From Ruegeria discodermiae (GTDB lineage: Bacteria; Pseudomonadota; Alphaproteobacteria; Rhodobacterales; Rhodobacteraceae): a DNA stretch of 64,000 bases. The notes beneath the pieces were generated by a model that had not been told where the DNA came from, did no database searches, and saw only the letters and a list, made by a program, of their open reading frames with translations. Positions 9,665 through 18,288 of this stretch are shown here, piece after piece. Location: the NCBI RefSeq assembly GCF_030758345.1, contig NZ_JAVAMO010000016.1, positions 1 to 64,000 on the forward strand. The letters are read 5' to 3'. The position numbers and the translations under genes were made by a program. The stretch's first letter is position 1. Every line of letters begins with the position of its first letter.

Positions 9665-10444
9665 TTATGCAAAGGTCTCAGGTATGTTGGCAGCTGTCTC
9701 CAGCAAGGCCTTTTCGATCTGAGATTTCTGCTTACCATAGCGGGTTGACGGTACCGGAATTGATATAGCGTGCAGATCTCCGCTCCAATCTGCGAAACAA
9801 AACCCGATAGCTGAAACGCCGTCAGAATGCTCATCCAGATCATACGCAAGGCCGGTTAAGCGGACTTCTTCCAATTCTTGCATCATCGGGTCGATTTTGC
9901 GCACAATGCCGTTGCGCTCCCATTCGTTGCGTATCAATTTGGTTGCGGCATCTTTTTCCATTTGGGCCAGACAAGCTTTTCCATTGGCTGTTGTCGTCAG
10001 CGGAAACACCTCGCCCACCTGTGAAACTGTTGTCAACCGGTGCAGACCAGGCACCTGATCAAGAAACACCATGCCAATTCCACGCATAACAGCGAGGTCA
10101 GTTGTCTCGCCGGTCTTTTGCGTTAACTCGGTAAGCAAAAGGCGGCAATGCTCAACAATATTGTACTGCGCTGCACCTGCGAGCGCGCTGAGTTCTGGCC
10201 CAAGCCGAAGCCCGCCACCGCCGGCATCCGAGATCACGAATTTTTCTTCGGCCAACGCGCTGGTGATTCTCTGTACCGTAGAGCGGGGCAGGTTAACCCG
10301 TTCAGCGATTTTACCAAGGCTCCTACCCGATTGGGTTTCCTTAAGAACGCGCAAAATCGACGCGGCTCGGGAAATAACCTGAATTCCTGATTTTTCATTC
10401 TTTTCAGTCACCTGATGTATCCTTGCCGTGCGTTTGATCGCCAC
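9665..10444 (-). CDS. IclR-family transcriptional regulator
   Basis: A 259-aa protein with an N-terminal winged helix (about residues 20-85; LPRSTVQRITSAL is the recognition region) and an IclR effector-binding domain (about 95-255), including the family motif LTTTANGKACLAQM. Its length matches the family. It is transcribed away from the ten-gene catabolic operon starting at 10628. The shared 183-bp intergenic region holds two matching palindromes (10475-10487 and 10519-10531), which are the expected binding sites. It probably represses the operon and itself until a pathway intermediate binds. Confidence 0.9.
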   Translation of the reverse strand: MAIKRTARIHQVTEKNEKSGIQVISRAASILRVLKETQSGRSLGKIAERVNLPRSTVQRITSALAEEKFVISDAGGGGLRLGPELSALAGAAQYNIVEHCRLLLTELTQKTGETTDLAVMRGIGMVFLDQVPGLHRLTTVSQVGEVFPLTTTANGKACLAQMEKDAATKLIRNEWERNGIVRKIDPMMQELEEVRLTGLAYDLDEHSDGVSAIGFCFADWSGDLHAISIPVPSTRYGKQKSQIEKALLETAANIPETFA

Positions 10445-10474
10445 CTCTTAGGGTGAATGCCGGACATAGATTGT

Positions 10475-10487
10475 ACCGCGATACGGT
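10475..10487. promoter_or_regulatory. IclR-type operator half of a twin site (site 1)
   Basis: ACCGCGATACGGT, an imperfect palindrome (ACCG/CGGT arms), followed by GCA. It lies just upstream of the IclR start and matches site 2 in both arms and in the trailing GCA. The site centres are 44 bp apart, about four helical turns. Confidence 0.55.
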
Positions 10488-10518
10488 GCAAGTCAACCAC
10501 ATTGTGAGTTTTTTGTTG

Positions 10519-10531
10519 ACCGCATTGCGGT
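10519..10531. promoter_or_regulatory. IclR-type operator (site 2)
   Basis: ACCGCATTGCGGT, a perfect palindrome around a central T and followed by GCA. It sits in the divergent promoter region, on the same helical face as site 1, and is likely bound by the IclR protein encoded next to it. Confidence 0.6.
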
Positions 10532-10627
10532 GCATATGCATCATGATACGGGACAGGTGGGAGGAGCCACCCAGACAATTCAAAGATCAACAGCGCCGGC
10601 CTCCGGCGTACAGAGGAGATGTGCCAA

Positions 10628-11464
10628 ATGGTCGAAATCCGCGGCATCGAGTTTCAAGGAAACACCGAAAACGACATGGAGTTGGAGTTCTACAACCTCA
10701 GCCACCGCTATGGTTTTCAATGTCCAAATTGGCCGTATTTCAAAGACGTCCAAATTGATCGCAAACACTATATGGCGAAGTCTGGCGTATTGTCGCAAAC
10801 CATTACCACAACCATGCATGTTACGACACATATCGACGCGCCTGCGCATGTCGTGCAGGGAACGCCGTTCATTGACGAAGTGCCGCTGCCGCATTTCTTT
10901 GGCACGGGTCTTGTGGTTTCCGTCCCGAAAAAGAAATGGGAGCAGATCACCGGTGACGATCTTGAAAAGGCCTGCGGCCATGCGATCCGCAAGGGCGATG
11001 TCCTGATCATCAATACCGGCTGGCACAATCAGTACGAGGATGGTGACTACTTTGCCTATTGCCCGGGTCTTGTTCCTTCGGCAGCTGAATGGATGATCGA
11101 AAAAGGCGTAAAAGTTGTTGGTCACGACACTCAGGCCAACGACCACCCGCTGGCGACAGCGATTGGCCCACAGCGAAACGGTCCGATCATGCCGCACCTT
11201 GAGCAGGAGTATCTGGAGTGGTCCGGCGGCACTTCGTGGAAGGTTGATTTTCCCGAATGGGAACCGGTCCACAACATGCTGTTTTCCAAAGGCATTCTGG
11301 GCATCGAAAATGTGGGCGGTGATCTGGATGCCGTGACCGGCAAGCGTTGCACATTTGCGTTCTTTCCCTGGAACTGGGATCGGGGTGATGGCTGCATCAT
11401 CCGCCTGGTGGCGATGATCGACAAATCTCAATCCTATCGCATTGCGGATGGATCAGATTTCTGA
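10628..11464 (+). CDS. Cyclase-family (KynB-like) metal-dependent hydrolase
   Basis: First gene of the catabolic operon. ATG 10628 is preferred over ATG 10619 because GAGGAG (10613-10618) lies nine bases before it and directly abuts the earlier ATG. The 278-aa product carries the Cyclase-family metal motif HVTTHIDAPAH and the later GHDTQANDHPL. This family includes kynurenine formamidase and isatin hydrolase, which open amide or lactam/lactone rings in the cytoplasm. It is followed 63 bp later by a cupin gene. The actual substrate is not evident; with a BKACE at the operon end, it may hydrolyse a cyclic or amide intermediate ahead of beta-keto acid formation. Confidence 0.85.
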   Translation: MVEIRGIEFQGNTENDMELEFYNLSHRYGFQCPNWPYFKDVQIDRKHYMAKSGVLSQTITTTMHVTTHIDAPAHVVQGTPFIDEVPLPHFFGTGLVVSVPKKKWEQITGDDLEKACGHAIRKGDVLIINTGWHNQYEDGDYFAYCPGLVPSAAEWMIEKGVKVVGHDTQANDHPLATAIGPQRNGPIMPHLEQEYLEWSGGTSWKVDFPEWEPVHNMLFSKGILGIENVGGDLDAVTGKRCTFAFFPWNWDRGDGCIIRLVAMIDKSQSYRIADGSDF

Positions 11465-11527
11465 GGCTTTGTCGTTCGGGTCGCTGGCCCACCCAGCTAC
11501 CCACCAACTTCACGGACGGAGGGGGAT

Positions 11528-11872
11528 ATGCATCTCAAACGCTTTAATGACGCCGAGGCCTATGAAGCTCCGAACCATTTTGGATGTCATGGACTGCGTC
11601 TGCAAGGGTTCGAAGAGGGCGGACCCACCAACCAGTGGATTGGGCTCAGCCAGTTTTTACCGGAAGGCGGAGCCGGGCCGGACGCCACCCCTTTCGAGAA
11701 GGTCTATGTGGTTCTTGAGGGCGAAATGACCGTCATCATCGATGGGATCGAGACGACGCTTGGCCCAATGGACAGTTGCACGATCGCACCCGGCAAGGTG
11801 CGCAAGATAGAAAACCGGTCAAACCATGTCTGCAAGATGCTGGTGGTTATGCCCTACCCGCCCAAGGCCTAA
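11528..11872 (+). CDS. Small cupin-domain protein
   Basis: 114 aa, a single conserved-barrel cupin: FEKVYVVLEGEMTV corresponds to the first cupin motif and SCTIAPGKVRKIENRS to the second. Several of the usual metal-binding His are replaced, so it may be a binding or isomerase-type cupin rather than an iron dioxygenase. Strong ribosome-binding site GGAGGGGG six bases before the ATG. Followed 11 bp later by the SDR gene. Its role is probably in the operon's pathway; the exact function is unknown. Confidence 0.78.
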   Translation: MHLKRFNDAEAYEAPNHFGCHGLRLQGFEEGGPTNQWIGLSQFLPEGGAGPDATPFEKVYVVLEGEMTVIIDGIETTLGPMDSCTIAPGKVRKIENRSNHVCKMLVVMPYPPKA

Positions 11873-11883
11873 GGAAACACGAT

Positions 11884-12669
11884 ATGCTTGATCCACTTAA
11901 CATGTTTGACGTCAAAGGGCATGTCGCTCTGATCACGGGCGCTTCTGGTGCTTTCGGGATGGTTGCAGCCCGCGTGCTTGCCGGCGCTGGATGCCACCTT
12001 GTACTGGCGGCAGGCAATCAGGAAGCTCTCGACGAGATAACCAAGGAATGTGAAGCGCTCGGTGCCACTGTCGTTGCTGTGAATGCGCGTCCAGACGATG
12101 AGGCATCCTGCGAAGCTTTGGTTGATGAAGCCGTCAACAACTTCGGTAAGCTGGATATTCTCGTCGTTGCTTCGGGTATGAACAAAGTGGCGCTGATCAA
12201 TGAAATGGAACCGGAAACCTTTGATGCGGTGATGGACGCGAACGTCAACCAAAGCTGGTTGCTGGCGCGAGCTGCCGCAGGCCGGATGAAAGCAAGCGCC
12301 TATGGCAAGATCATATTCGTCAGTTCCGCGCGCAGCATCCTGGGGCATCCGGCGGGCTATGCGGCTTATTGTGCCTCCAAGGCTGCCATCAACGGGATCA
12401 CCAAAGCACTGGGATGCGAGCTTGGCCCGACCGGAGTGACCGTCAATGCCATCGCACCTACGGTTTTTCGGTCTCCCCTGACTGCTTGGATGTTCGAGGA
12501 TACCGAAGAGGCTGAGGCGGTGCGCGGCGGTTTCCTCACCCGCGTTCCTAAGGGGCGTCTGGGCGAGCCTGAAGATCTGGCAGGGCCACTGCTCTTTCTC
12601 GCCTCAAGGGCATCTGACTTTTACACCGGGCATATCCTTCATGCCGATGGCGGCTATACGGCGGGCTGA
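11884..12669 (+). CDS. Short-chain dehydrogenase/reductase
   Basis: 261 aa. ATG 11884 follows AAGGAAA and is preferred over the longer frame that overlaps the cupin gene. The Rossmann motif is TGASGAFG; the catalytic Ser region is FVSSARS and the Tyr-Lys pair is in YCASK. The C-terminal LHADGGYTAG is typical of classical SDRs. It probably oxidises a hydroxyl group of the pathway intermediate with NAD(P). The next gene starts three bases after its stop, indicating translational coupling. Confidence 0.9.
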   Translation: MLDPLNMFDVKGHVALITGASGAFGMVAARVLAGAGCHLVLAAGNQEALDEITKECEALGATVVAVNARPDDEASCEALVDEAVNNFGKLDILVVASGMNKVALINEMEPETFDAVMDANVNQSWLLARAAAGRMKASAYGKIIFVSSARSILGHPAGYAAYCASKAAINGITKALGCELGPTGVTVNAIAPTVFRSPLTAWMFEDTEEAEAVRGGFLTRVPKGRLGEPEDLAGPLLFLASRASDFYTGHILHADGGYTAG

Positions 12670-12672
12670 GCG

Positions 12673-13596
12673 ATGGTACCCAAGAAACAGCAGATGGCGG
12701 TGATTGGTGCCGGGCTTATGGGCCATGGAATTGCGCTCGCTTTGGCGAAAGCAGAGCAATACATTGCCATCACAGATCCCGTTCAAGAGGTCAGAGATAG
12801 CGTACCAGACCGGATTCGCGCGAGCATGGTGGCGTTGGGTGACGACAAAGTCACCATCTCAAAGACCCTCAAAATGATTGAGATTTTTCCAACGACGGAA
12901 GGCGCGGTTCAAAAGGCTGACGCAGTGTTTGAGGCCGCACCGGAGAAACTGGAGCTCAAAAAGGCGATCTTTGCTGAGATCGAATCGAACGCGCCCGAGA
13001 CCTGTATTCTGGCGTCCAACACATCCGTGATGCCAATCACCCAGATCATGTCGGATCTGCGCCTGAAAGCCCGCGCGTTGGGAACGCATTGGTGGAACCC
13101 GCCCCACATGATCCCGCTTGTCGAAGTAATCAAGACCGAGTGGACAGACCGGGACGTCGCGCAAACCATGTTCGATTTGCTGCAGGCTGCGGGAAAGACC
13201 CCGGTTATGGTTGAAAAAGATGTCCCTGGGTTTATCGGCAACCGGCTTCAGCACGCTTTGTGGCGCGAAGCGGTCAGTCTGGTCGAAAACGGGATATGTG
13301 ATGCCGAGGCGGTGGACACTGTGATCAAGTCCAGCTTTGGGCGACGGCTCGCCGTGCTCGGACCAATGGAGAACGCTGATCTGGTCGGGACAGATTTGAC
13401 GCTGGATATCCATGAAAACGTGCTGTGCGATCTGGAAGACCGAAAAGGTCCGTCGCCCTATCTGAAGACGCTCGTTGAAACAGGCAAACTGGGCATGAGA
13501 TCGGGCCAGGGCTTCCGGAGCTGGACCGAAGGTGAAGCGGATGCCGTGCGTCAGCGGGTCGCCACGCATCTCAAGCAGCTAGAAAAGACCTTGTAA
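12673..13596 (+). CDS. 3-hydroxyacyl-CoA dehydrogenase-family NAD-dependent dehydrogenase
   Basis: 307 aa with an N-terminal Rossmann domain (IGAGLMGHGIA), the NTSVMPIT and HWWNPPHMIPLVEV segments of the 3-hydroxyacyl-CoA/L-carnitine/L-gulonate dehydrogenase family, and a C-terminal helical dimerisation domain (VPGFIGNRLQHALWREA). The His in THWWNPP is the expected catalytic base. Relatives oxidise a beta-hydroxy acid to the beta-keto acid. In this operon that fits directly with the BKACE at 18289, which cleaves beta-keto acids, much as L-carnitine dehydrogenase pairs with dehydrocarnitine-cleavage enzyme. The substrate itself is unknown. Confidence 0.88.
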   Translation: MVPKKQQMAVIGAGLMGHGIALALAKAEQYIAITDPVQEVRDSVPDRIRASMVALGDDKVTISKTLKMIEIFPTTEGAVQKADAVFEAAPEKLELKKAIFAEIESNAPETCILASNTSVMPITQIMSDLRLKARALGTHWWNPPHMIPLVEVIKTEWTDRDVAQTMFDLLQAAGKTPVMVEKDVPGFIGNRLQHALWREAVSLVENGICDAEAVDTVIKSSFGRRLAVLGPMENADLVGTDLTLDIHENVLCDLEDRKGPSPYLKTLVETGKLGMRSGQGFRSWTEGEADAVRQRVATHLKQLEKTL

Positions 13597-13639
13597 GGTG
13601 AAACGAACACTGGCTGGAGGTCAGTGAAGGGAGGACGCA

Positions 13640-14920
13640 ATGAAAAAGACTCTTAAAACGCCCACACGGCGCGGTTTTTTGACAGGCGCAACGGCGGCCG
13701 TCGCTGCCCCGGCTATTCTGCAAGCGACGCGCGCATATGCTGCAGATCCAACCCTGCGGGTGGGAAATGTCAGCCCGCGCACCGGGCCGTTGGCCGGGTT
13801 TGCAGAAGCGGATGAATATGTGCTTCAGGCAGTTCAACAGGCGTTCTCCGCCGGGCTGGATAACAATGGCAAGACCTGGAACATCGAGATCATCTCCAAG
13901 GACAGCCAGTCCAACCCGAACCGCGCTGCCGAAGTGGCAGCAGATCTGATTCTGGGCGACGAGGTTGATATTATCGTTGCAGCCTCGACCCCCGAAACAG
14001 TCAACCCGGTGGCCGATCAGGCCGAGATTAACGAATTACCCTGCATCACCACCGACTGCCCGTGGCAGCCCTACTTCTTTGGTCGCAACGGTGTACCGGG
14101 CGAGGGATTTGAAAACACCTATCATTTTTTCTGGGGCCTTGAGGATGTGATCGCCGCATGTCTCGACATGTGGGACGAGACCGGCGTGACCAAAACCGTC
14201 GGAGGATTGTTTCCCAACGATGCAGACGGCAATGCTTGGGGTGATCCGGAGTTGGGTCTACCAAAGCCACTGGCAGCGGCGGGCTTTACTCTCACTGATC
14301 CGGGTCGGTATCAGCCACTCTCAGACGATTTTTCGAACCAGATCGCGACGTTCAAGGCCGCCGGGTGTGAAATCGTCACAGGCAATATGATCCCGCCCGA
14401 TTTTGCAACATTCTGGAGCCAGGCCGCTCAGCAAGGGTTCAACCCAAAGGTGGTCACGATCGGCAAAGCCCTGCTGTTCCCCTCGGTGATCGACTCGCTG
14501 GGTGATCGGGGCGACGGGCTGTCGACCGAAGTCTGGTGGTCGCCGCATCACCCGTTCTCTTCCTCCCTGACTGGTATCTCCTCGCGAGACCTGGCTGAGG
14601 GGTATACGTCGGCCACCGGGCGCCCCTGGACACAGCCTTTAGGCTTTAAACACGCGCTGTTTGAAGTTGTGGCCGATGTCGTGAAACGGGCCGATGATTT
14701 GGAAGATCCGTCCTCAATCATCTCAGCAATCACTGCCACGAACCTAAACACCATCGTGGGTCCGGTGAACTGGGGCGAAGGGCCGATGAACAACGTCACC
14801 AAAACGCCTTTGGTTGGTGGCCAGTGGCAAAAATCGGGAGACAGGTATGAGCTGCAGATTGTCGCCAATGACACAGCGCCCGAAGTGCCTGTTACAGCTG
14901 ATATGAAGCTGCTGGGCTGA
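13640..14920 (+). CDS. LIV-type ABC transporter substrate-binding protein
   Basis: 426 aa, type I periplasmic binding protein of the branched-chain amino acid/amide group. The N-terminus has a twin-arginine-type signal (TRRGFLTGA then hydrophobic residues, cleavage near AYA-AD). Typical segments include GPLAGF and KDSQSNPNRAAEVA, the ligand-contact region, and an internal STPETVNPVADQ. It shares these with the second binding protein at 54903, so the two importers are related. It is the first gene of the importer set; a good GGAGG-like site (GGGAGGACGC) precedes the ATG. The ligand is probably a carboxylate or aromatic-type acid fed to the operon's enzymes. Confidence 0.9.
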   Translation: MKKTLKTPTRRGFLTGATAAVAAPAILQATRAYAADPTLRVGNVSPRTGPLAGFAEADEYVLQAVQQAFSAGLDNNGKTWNIEIISKDSQSNPNRAAEVAADLILGDEVDIIVAASTPETVNPVADQAEINELPCITTDCPWQPYFFGRNGVPGEGFENTYHFFWGLEDVIAACLDMWDETGVTKTVGGLFPNDADGNAWGDPELGLPKPLAAAGFTLTDPGRYQPLSDDFSNQIATFKAAGCEIVTGNMIPPDFATFWSQAAQQGFNPKVVTIGKALLFPSVIDSLGDRGDGLSTEVWWSPHHPFSSSLTGISSRDLAEGYTSATGRPWTQPLGFKHALFEVVADVVKRADDLEDPSSIISAITATNLNTIVGPVNWGEGPMNNVTKTPLVGGQWQKSGDRYELQIVANDTAPEVPVTADMKLLG

Positions 14921-14965
14921 CAGGATCCCTGGGTTCTTACGCCAGTCCCCTGATCTGAGACAGAC

Positions 14966-15694
14966 ATGACACCAATTCTGAAACTCAAACACCTGAACAA
15001 AGCATTTGGCGCGATCACCGTTGCCGATGCCATGAGCTACGAGGTCCATCCCGGCGAAGCGCTTGGGGTGATAGGACCTAATGGGGCTGGAAAGACCTCG
15101 ATGTTCAACCTGATCACAGGAACGCTCCGTTCCAATTCCGGCAGCATCGAGTTCGACGGGCAGAACGTCAGCAAGTGGAGCGCTGCTCGTCGCAGTCATG
15201 CGGGTGTAGCCCGGTCTTTTCAGGTGCCGCAGCCGTTTTCGGGCATGACCGTGTTCGAAAACGCCATGATTGCAGCTACCCAATCCGCCGGGCTTCACGG
15301 GCAAAAGGCTGAGCGGCATTGTCTCGAAGTGCTGGAGCAAACCGAGCTGTTGCCTAAAGCGAACGTGCTTGCGGGCAGTCTGACACTGTTGGAACGCAAG
15401 CGACTGGAACTGACCCGCGCGCTGTGCGCCAAACCCAGACTGCTGTTGTTGGATGAGATTGCGGGCGGACTGACTGAGGCCGAGTGCCAATCTTTGGTTC
15501 AAACGATCAAGGACATTCACGCCTCGGGTGTCACGATCATCTGGATTGAGCATGTGGTGCATGCCCTTCTGGCCGTTGTGGACCGGCTGATTGTGATTGA
15601 TTTCGGGAAAAAAATCGCCGAGGGCGAACCGCATGCGATCATGGACAGCGCTGCGGTGAAGGAGATCTACCTGGGGATTGAAGCCGATGCCTGA
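14966..15694 (+). CDS. LIV-type ABC transporter ATP-binding protein (LivG type)
   Basis: 242 aa. Walker A is GPNGAGKTS, and the ABC signature region is TLLERKRLEL in the degenerate form common in LivG proteins. Walker B is LLLLDEIAGGL and the H-loop is WIEHVVHAL. It pairs with the next gene to energise import across the inner membrane. Its last eight bases overlap the start of the next ATPase gene. Confidence 0.92.
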   Translation: MTPILKLKHLNKAFGAITVADAMSYEVHPGEALGVIGPNGAGKTSMFNLITGTLRSNSGSIEFDGQNVSKWSAARRSHAGVARSFQVPQPFSGMTVFENAMIAATQSAGLHGQKAERHCLEVLEQTELLPKANVLAGSLTLLERKRLELTRALCAKPRLLLLDEIAGGLTEAECQSLVQTIKDIHASGVTIIWIEHVVHALLAVVDRLIVIDFGKKIAEGEPHAIMDSAAVKEIYLGIEADA

Positions 15695-16394
15695 TGCGAT
15701 CCTAAGAACACAGGGATTGAATGCCCACCACGGCGACTTTCAGGCGCTCTATGAGGTAGATCTGGAAGTCAGCGCGGGCGAAGTTCTGGCTATCATCGGT
15801 GCCAATGGGGCCGGGAAGACAACCCTAATGCGCTCGATTACCGGCCTGTTGATTAACGGACCGGGGCAAATTCAGTACCAAGGACAGGATATCAGCCGCT
15901 TGCGTGCCGATCAGGTTGCATCGCTAGGGCTGGCCATGGTGCCGGAAGGGCGTCAGTTGTTTCCGTCTCTCTCAGTTCGTGAAAACCTGATGATAGGAGC
16001 CCAGGTCGGCCGCACCGGGCCATGGGATTTGAACGCCGTTTACCGACTTTTTCCAGTTCTCAAGGAGCGAAAGGATCAGGCCTCGACCTCCCTTTCAGGG
16101 GGGCAGCAACAGATGGTGGCCATCGGCCGCGCTCTGATGGCCAATCCGGACTTGATCCTGTTCGATGAAATCAGTCTGGGACTGGCCCCGATCATCATCA
16201 AAGACATCTACGCCACTTTGCCCGGCATCATAGGCGAAGGCATGAGCGCTGTGATCGTCGAACAGGACATTACCAAGGCGTTGTCCGTTTCAAGCCGAGT
16301 CTACTGTCTTCAGGAAGGGCGTGTTTCCCTAGAAAGCGCATCCGGCACTGTTTCGCGCGACGAGATATCGCGCGCCTATTTCGGGATCGAGTAA
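15687..16394 (+). CDS. LIV-type ABC transporter ATP-binding protein (LivF type)
   Basis: 235 aa from the ATG overlapping the preceding gene's TGA. Walker A GANGAGKTT, LivF-specific MVPEGRQLFPSLSV, signature LSGGQQQMVAIGRAL, and Walker B LILFDEISLGLAP. Together with the LivG-type subunit it forms the heterodimeric ATPase of the importer. The permease gene begins one base after its stop. Confidence 0.93.
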   Translation: MPDAILRTQGLNAHHGDFQALYEVDLEVSAGEVLAIIGANGAGKTTLMRSITGLLINGPGQIQYQGQDISRLRADQVASLGLAMVPEGRQLFPSLSVRENLMIGAQVGRTGPWDLNAVYRLFPVLKERKDQASTSLSGGQQQMVAIGRALMANPDLILFDEISLGLAPIIIKDIYATLPGIIGEGMSAVIVEQDITKALSVSSRVYCLQEGRVSLESASGTVSRDEISRAYFGIE

Positions 16395-16395
16395 G

Positions 16396-17259
16396 ATGGA
16401 ATGGTTGAACGCAATTGTGCAAGGCACACTGTTGGGCGGGCTCTACGCGTTGTTCGCCGCAGGGCTGTCGCTAATTTTCGGGGTGATGCGGCTTGTAAAC
16501 ATTGCTCATGGTGATCTGATCGTATTGGCTGCCTATCTGGGGCTGACGGTCACAGCGGCCGCTGGGTTACATCCGATGCTTGCACTGATCATCGTCGTGC
16601 CGGCTATGGCGTTGATCGGCTATGTTCTGCAACGAGGATTGCTGAACCAAACCCTGGGCGATGATATTCTACCGCCGCTGCTGGTCACTTTCGGTTTGAG
16701 CGTGATCATCCAGAATGCATTGCTTGAGGTTTACACTGCCGATCCTCAGACATTAAACGCAGGCGCACTGGAGACCGCCGGCGTTGCTGTAAGCGGTGTG
16801 ACGCTTGGGATTCTGCCGCTGCTTACCTTTGGCATTGCTGTCGCGGTGATCTGGGGGTTGCAGTGGATTTTCTATCACATGGCACTTGGTCGCGCGTTCC
16901 GGGCCGTGTCCGATAATCAGGGCATTGCCCAACTCATGGGCCTGAACCGCCGTCATATCTTTGGCCTGGCTATGGCACTTGCGCTGGGTGTGACCGCCAT
17001 CGCTGGTGTCCTTCTTGGTATCCGGACCAGCTTTGATCCTTCAATTGGCGGCGGCCGCCTGATCTTTGGCTTTGAGGCAGTCATCATAGGTGGTCTCGGC
17101 AACCTTTGGGGCACTTTGATCGGCGGCGTCATCCTGGGTGTTGCGCAGACTATCGGGGCCAAGATTGATCCTGGCTGGCAGCTACTGGCCGGACATATCG
17201 CCTTTCTTATCATTCTTGCCGTTCGCCCCAACGGCCTCTTTCCGAGGATTTCCGGATGA
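16396..17259 (+). CDS. LIV-type ABC transporter permease (LivH type)
   Basis: 287 aa, about eight hydrophobic segments. It opens with LNAIVQGTLLGGLYALFAAG and contains VNIAHGDLIVLAAYL and GGGRLIFGFEAVIIGGLG, all hallmarks of LivH permeases in the inner membrane. Close sequence resemblance to the permease at 52564-53427 is visible by eye. Its stop overlaps the next permease's ATG (ATGA). Confidence 0.93.
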   Translation: MEWLNAIVQGTLLGGLYALFAAGLSLIFGVMRLVNIAHGDLIVLAAYLGLTVTAAAGLHPMLALIIVVPAMALIGYVLQRGLLNQTLGDDILPPLLVTFGLSVIIQNALLEVYTADPQTLNAGALETAGVAVSGVTLGILPLLTFGIAVAVIWGLQWIFYHMALGRAFRAVSDNQGIAQLMGLNRRHIFGLAMALALGVTAIAGVLLGIRTSFDPSIGGGRLIFGFEAVIIGGLGNLWGTLIGGVILGVAQTIGAKIDPGWQLLAGHIAFLIILAVRPNGLFPRISG

Positions 17260-18284
17260 ACCTGCAGGACTACTCAGTTTCCCGATCGTCCAAGGCCGCG
17301 CGCGTCGCGGGACTGCTGGGTGCAGTTATGTTATTGGTGTTGGTTGCGGCACCCTGGTGGGCGGGGCGTGCGGATATGCGGCTAATGGGTGAGCTGTTTT
17401 TGTATCTCTCGCTCGCCACACTCTGGAACCTGATGGCTGGGTATGCCGGGCTCGTCTCGGTCGGACAACAGGCCTATGTAGGCTTTGGCGGCTACATGCT
17501 TTTTGCGCTCACGATGTTCGGTGGGATGCCACCAATGGTTGCCATAGCGTTGGCCGGTGTGCTGGGCGCCTTGATCTCGATCCCAGTGGCAGTTCTGATC
17601 TTTCGTTTAAGGGGTGCTTACTTCGCCATCGGCACCTGGGTGATCGCAGAGGTGTTCCGGCTAAGTTTTGCATAGGTTTCCGCACTTGGGGGTGGATCGG
17701 GTTCGTCTCTACCCGTCGCCATCGTGAAGTCGCTGGCATCCGGGCGGGCGATGCGCGAAGCGCTGAGCTATTGGCTGGCGCTTGGGGCGGCTATTCTGGT
17801 GGTGATCGCCGTCTACTTCTTCTTGCGCTCCCGGCAGGGTCTTGCGCTGACGGCCATTCGTGACAATGAGCTGGCCGCAGGCAGTCTTGGCATCGATATC
17901 TGGCGCACAAAGTTCTTCGTGTACGTCGTCACATCTGCGTTCACCGCAATGGTCGGAGCTCTGATTTTTCTGCAAAAGCTGCGTATTTCGCCGGATGCGG
18001 CGTTCAGCGTCAATGACTGGACGGCGTTCGTGATCTTCATCGTGGTGATCGGCGGCATCGGAACCATTGAAGGACCGATCATCGGCACCGTGGTTTTCTT
18101 CGTTCTGCGCGAAACGCTAGCCGATCTGGGGACCACCTATTTGATCGTCCTCGGCGTCGTCGCCATCGTAGTCATGCTGAAAGCACCCAAAGGCATCTGG
18201 GGTCTTGTTCGAAGCCGGTACGACCTGCAGCTGTTTCCGCTGGGCTATCGCGTGATGCAAACCAAAAACTCCAAGGAAAGCTGA
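17256..18284 (+). pseudogene. LIV-type ABC permease (LivM type) with an in-frame TAG
   Basis: The LivM frame opens at ATG 17256 and is intact apart from TAG at 17673-17675, after EVFRLSFA. Reading on in the same frame gives VSALGGGSGSSLP and the rest of a normal permease (GLALTAIRDNELAAGSLGID, LRISPDAAFSVNDWTAFVIF) to 18284. The homologue at 51497 reads VAQWKVLGGGTGTSLP at the same place, so a sense codon such as CAG changed to TAG by one substitution. Without suppression the first product (139 aa) lacks the second half of the membrane domain, and the importer should be inactive. The remaining 202 codons are still open, so the change is probably recent, unless it is a sequencing error. Confidence 0.88.
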
Positions 18285-18288
18285 ACCC

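Noticed and set aside
10580-11431. Minus-strand frame of 283 aa opposite the cyclase gene
   Set aside because: The plus-strand frame encodes a recognisable cyclase with its metal motif and a ribosome-binding site; the antisense frame has none.
17724-18284. Treating the second half of LivM as an independent gene with its own start
   Set aside because: It is in the same frame as 17256-17672 and begins in mid-domain; one nonsense codon explains it better.
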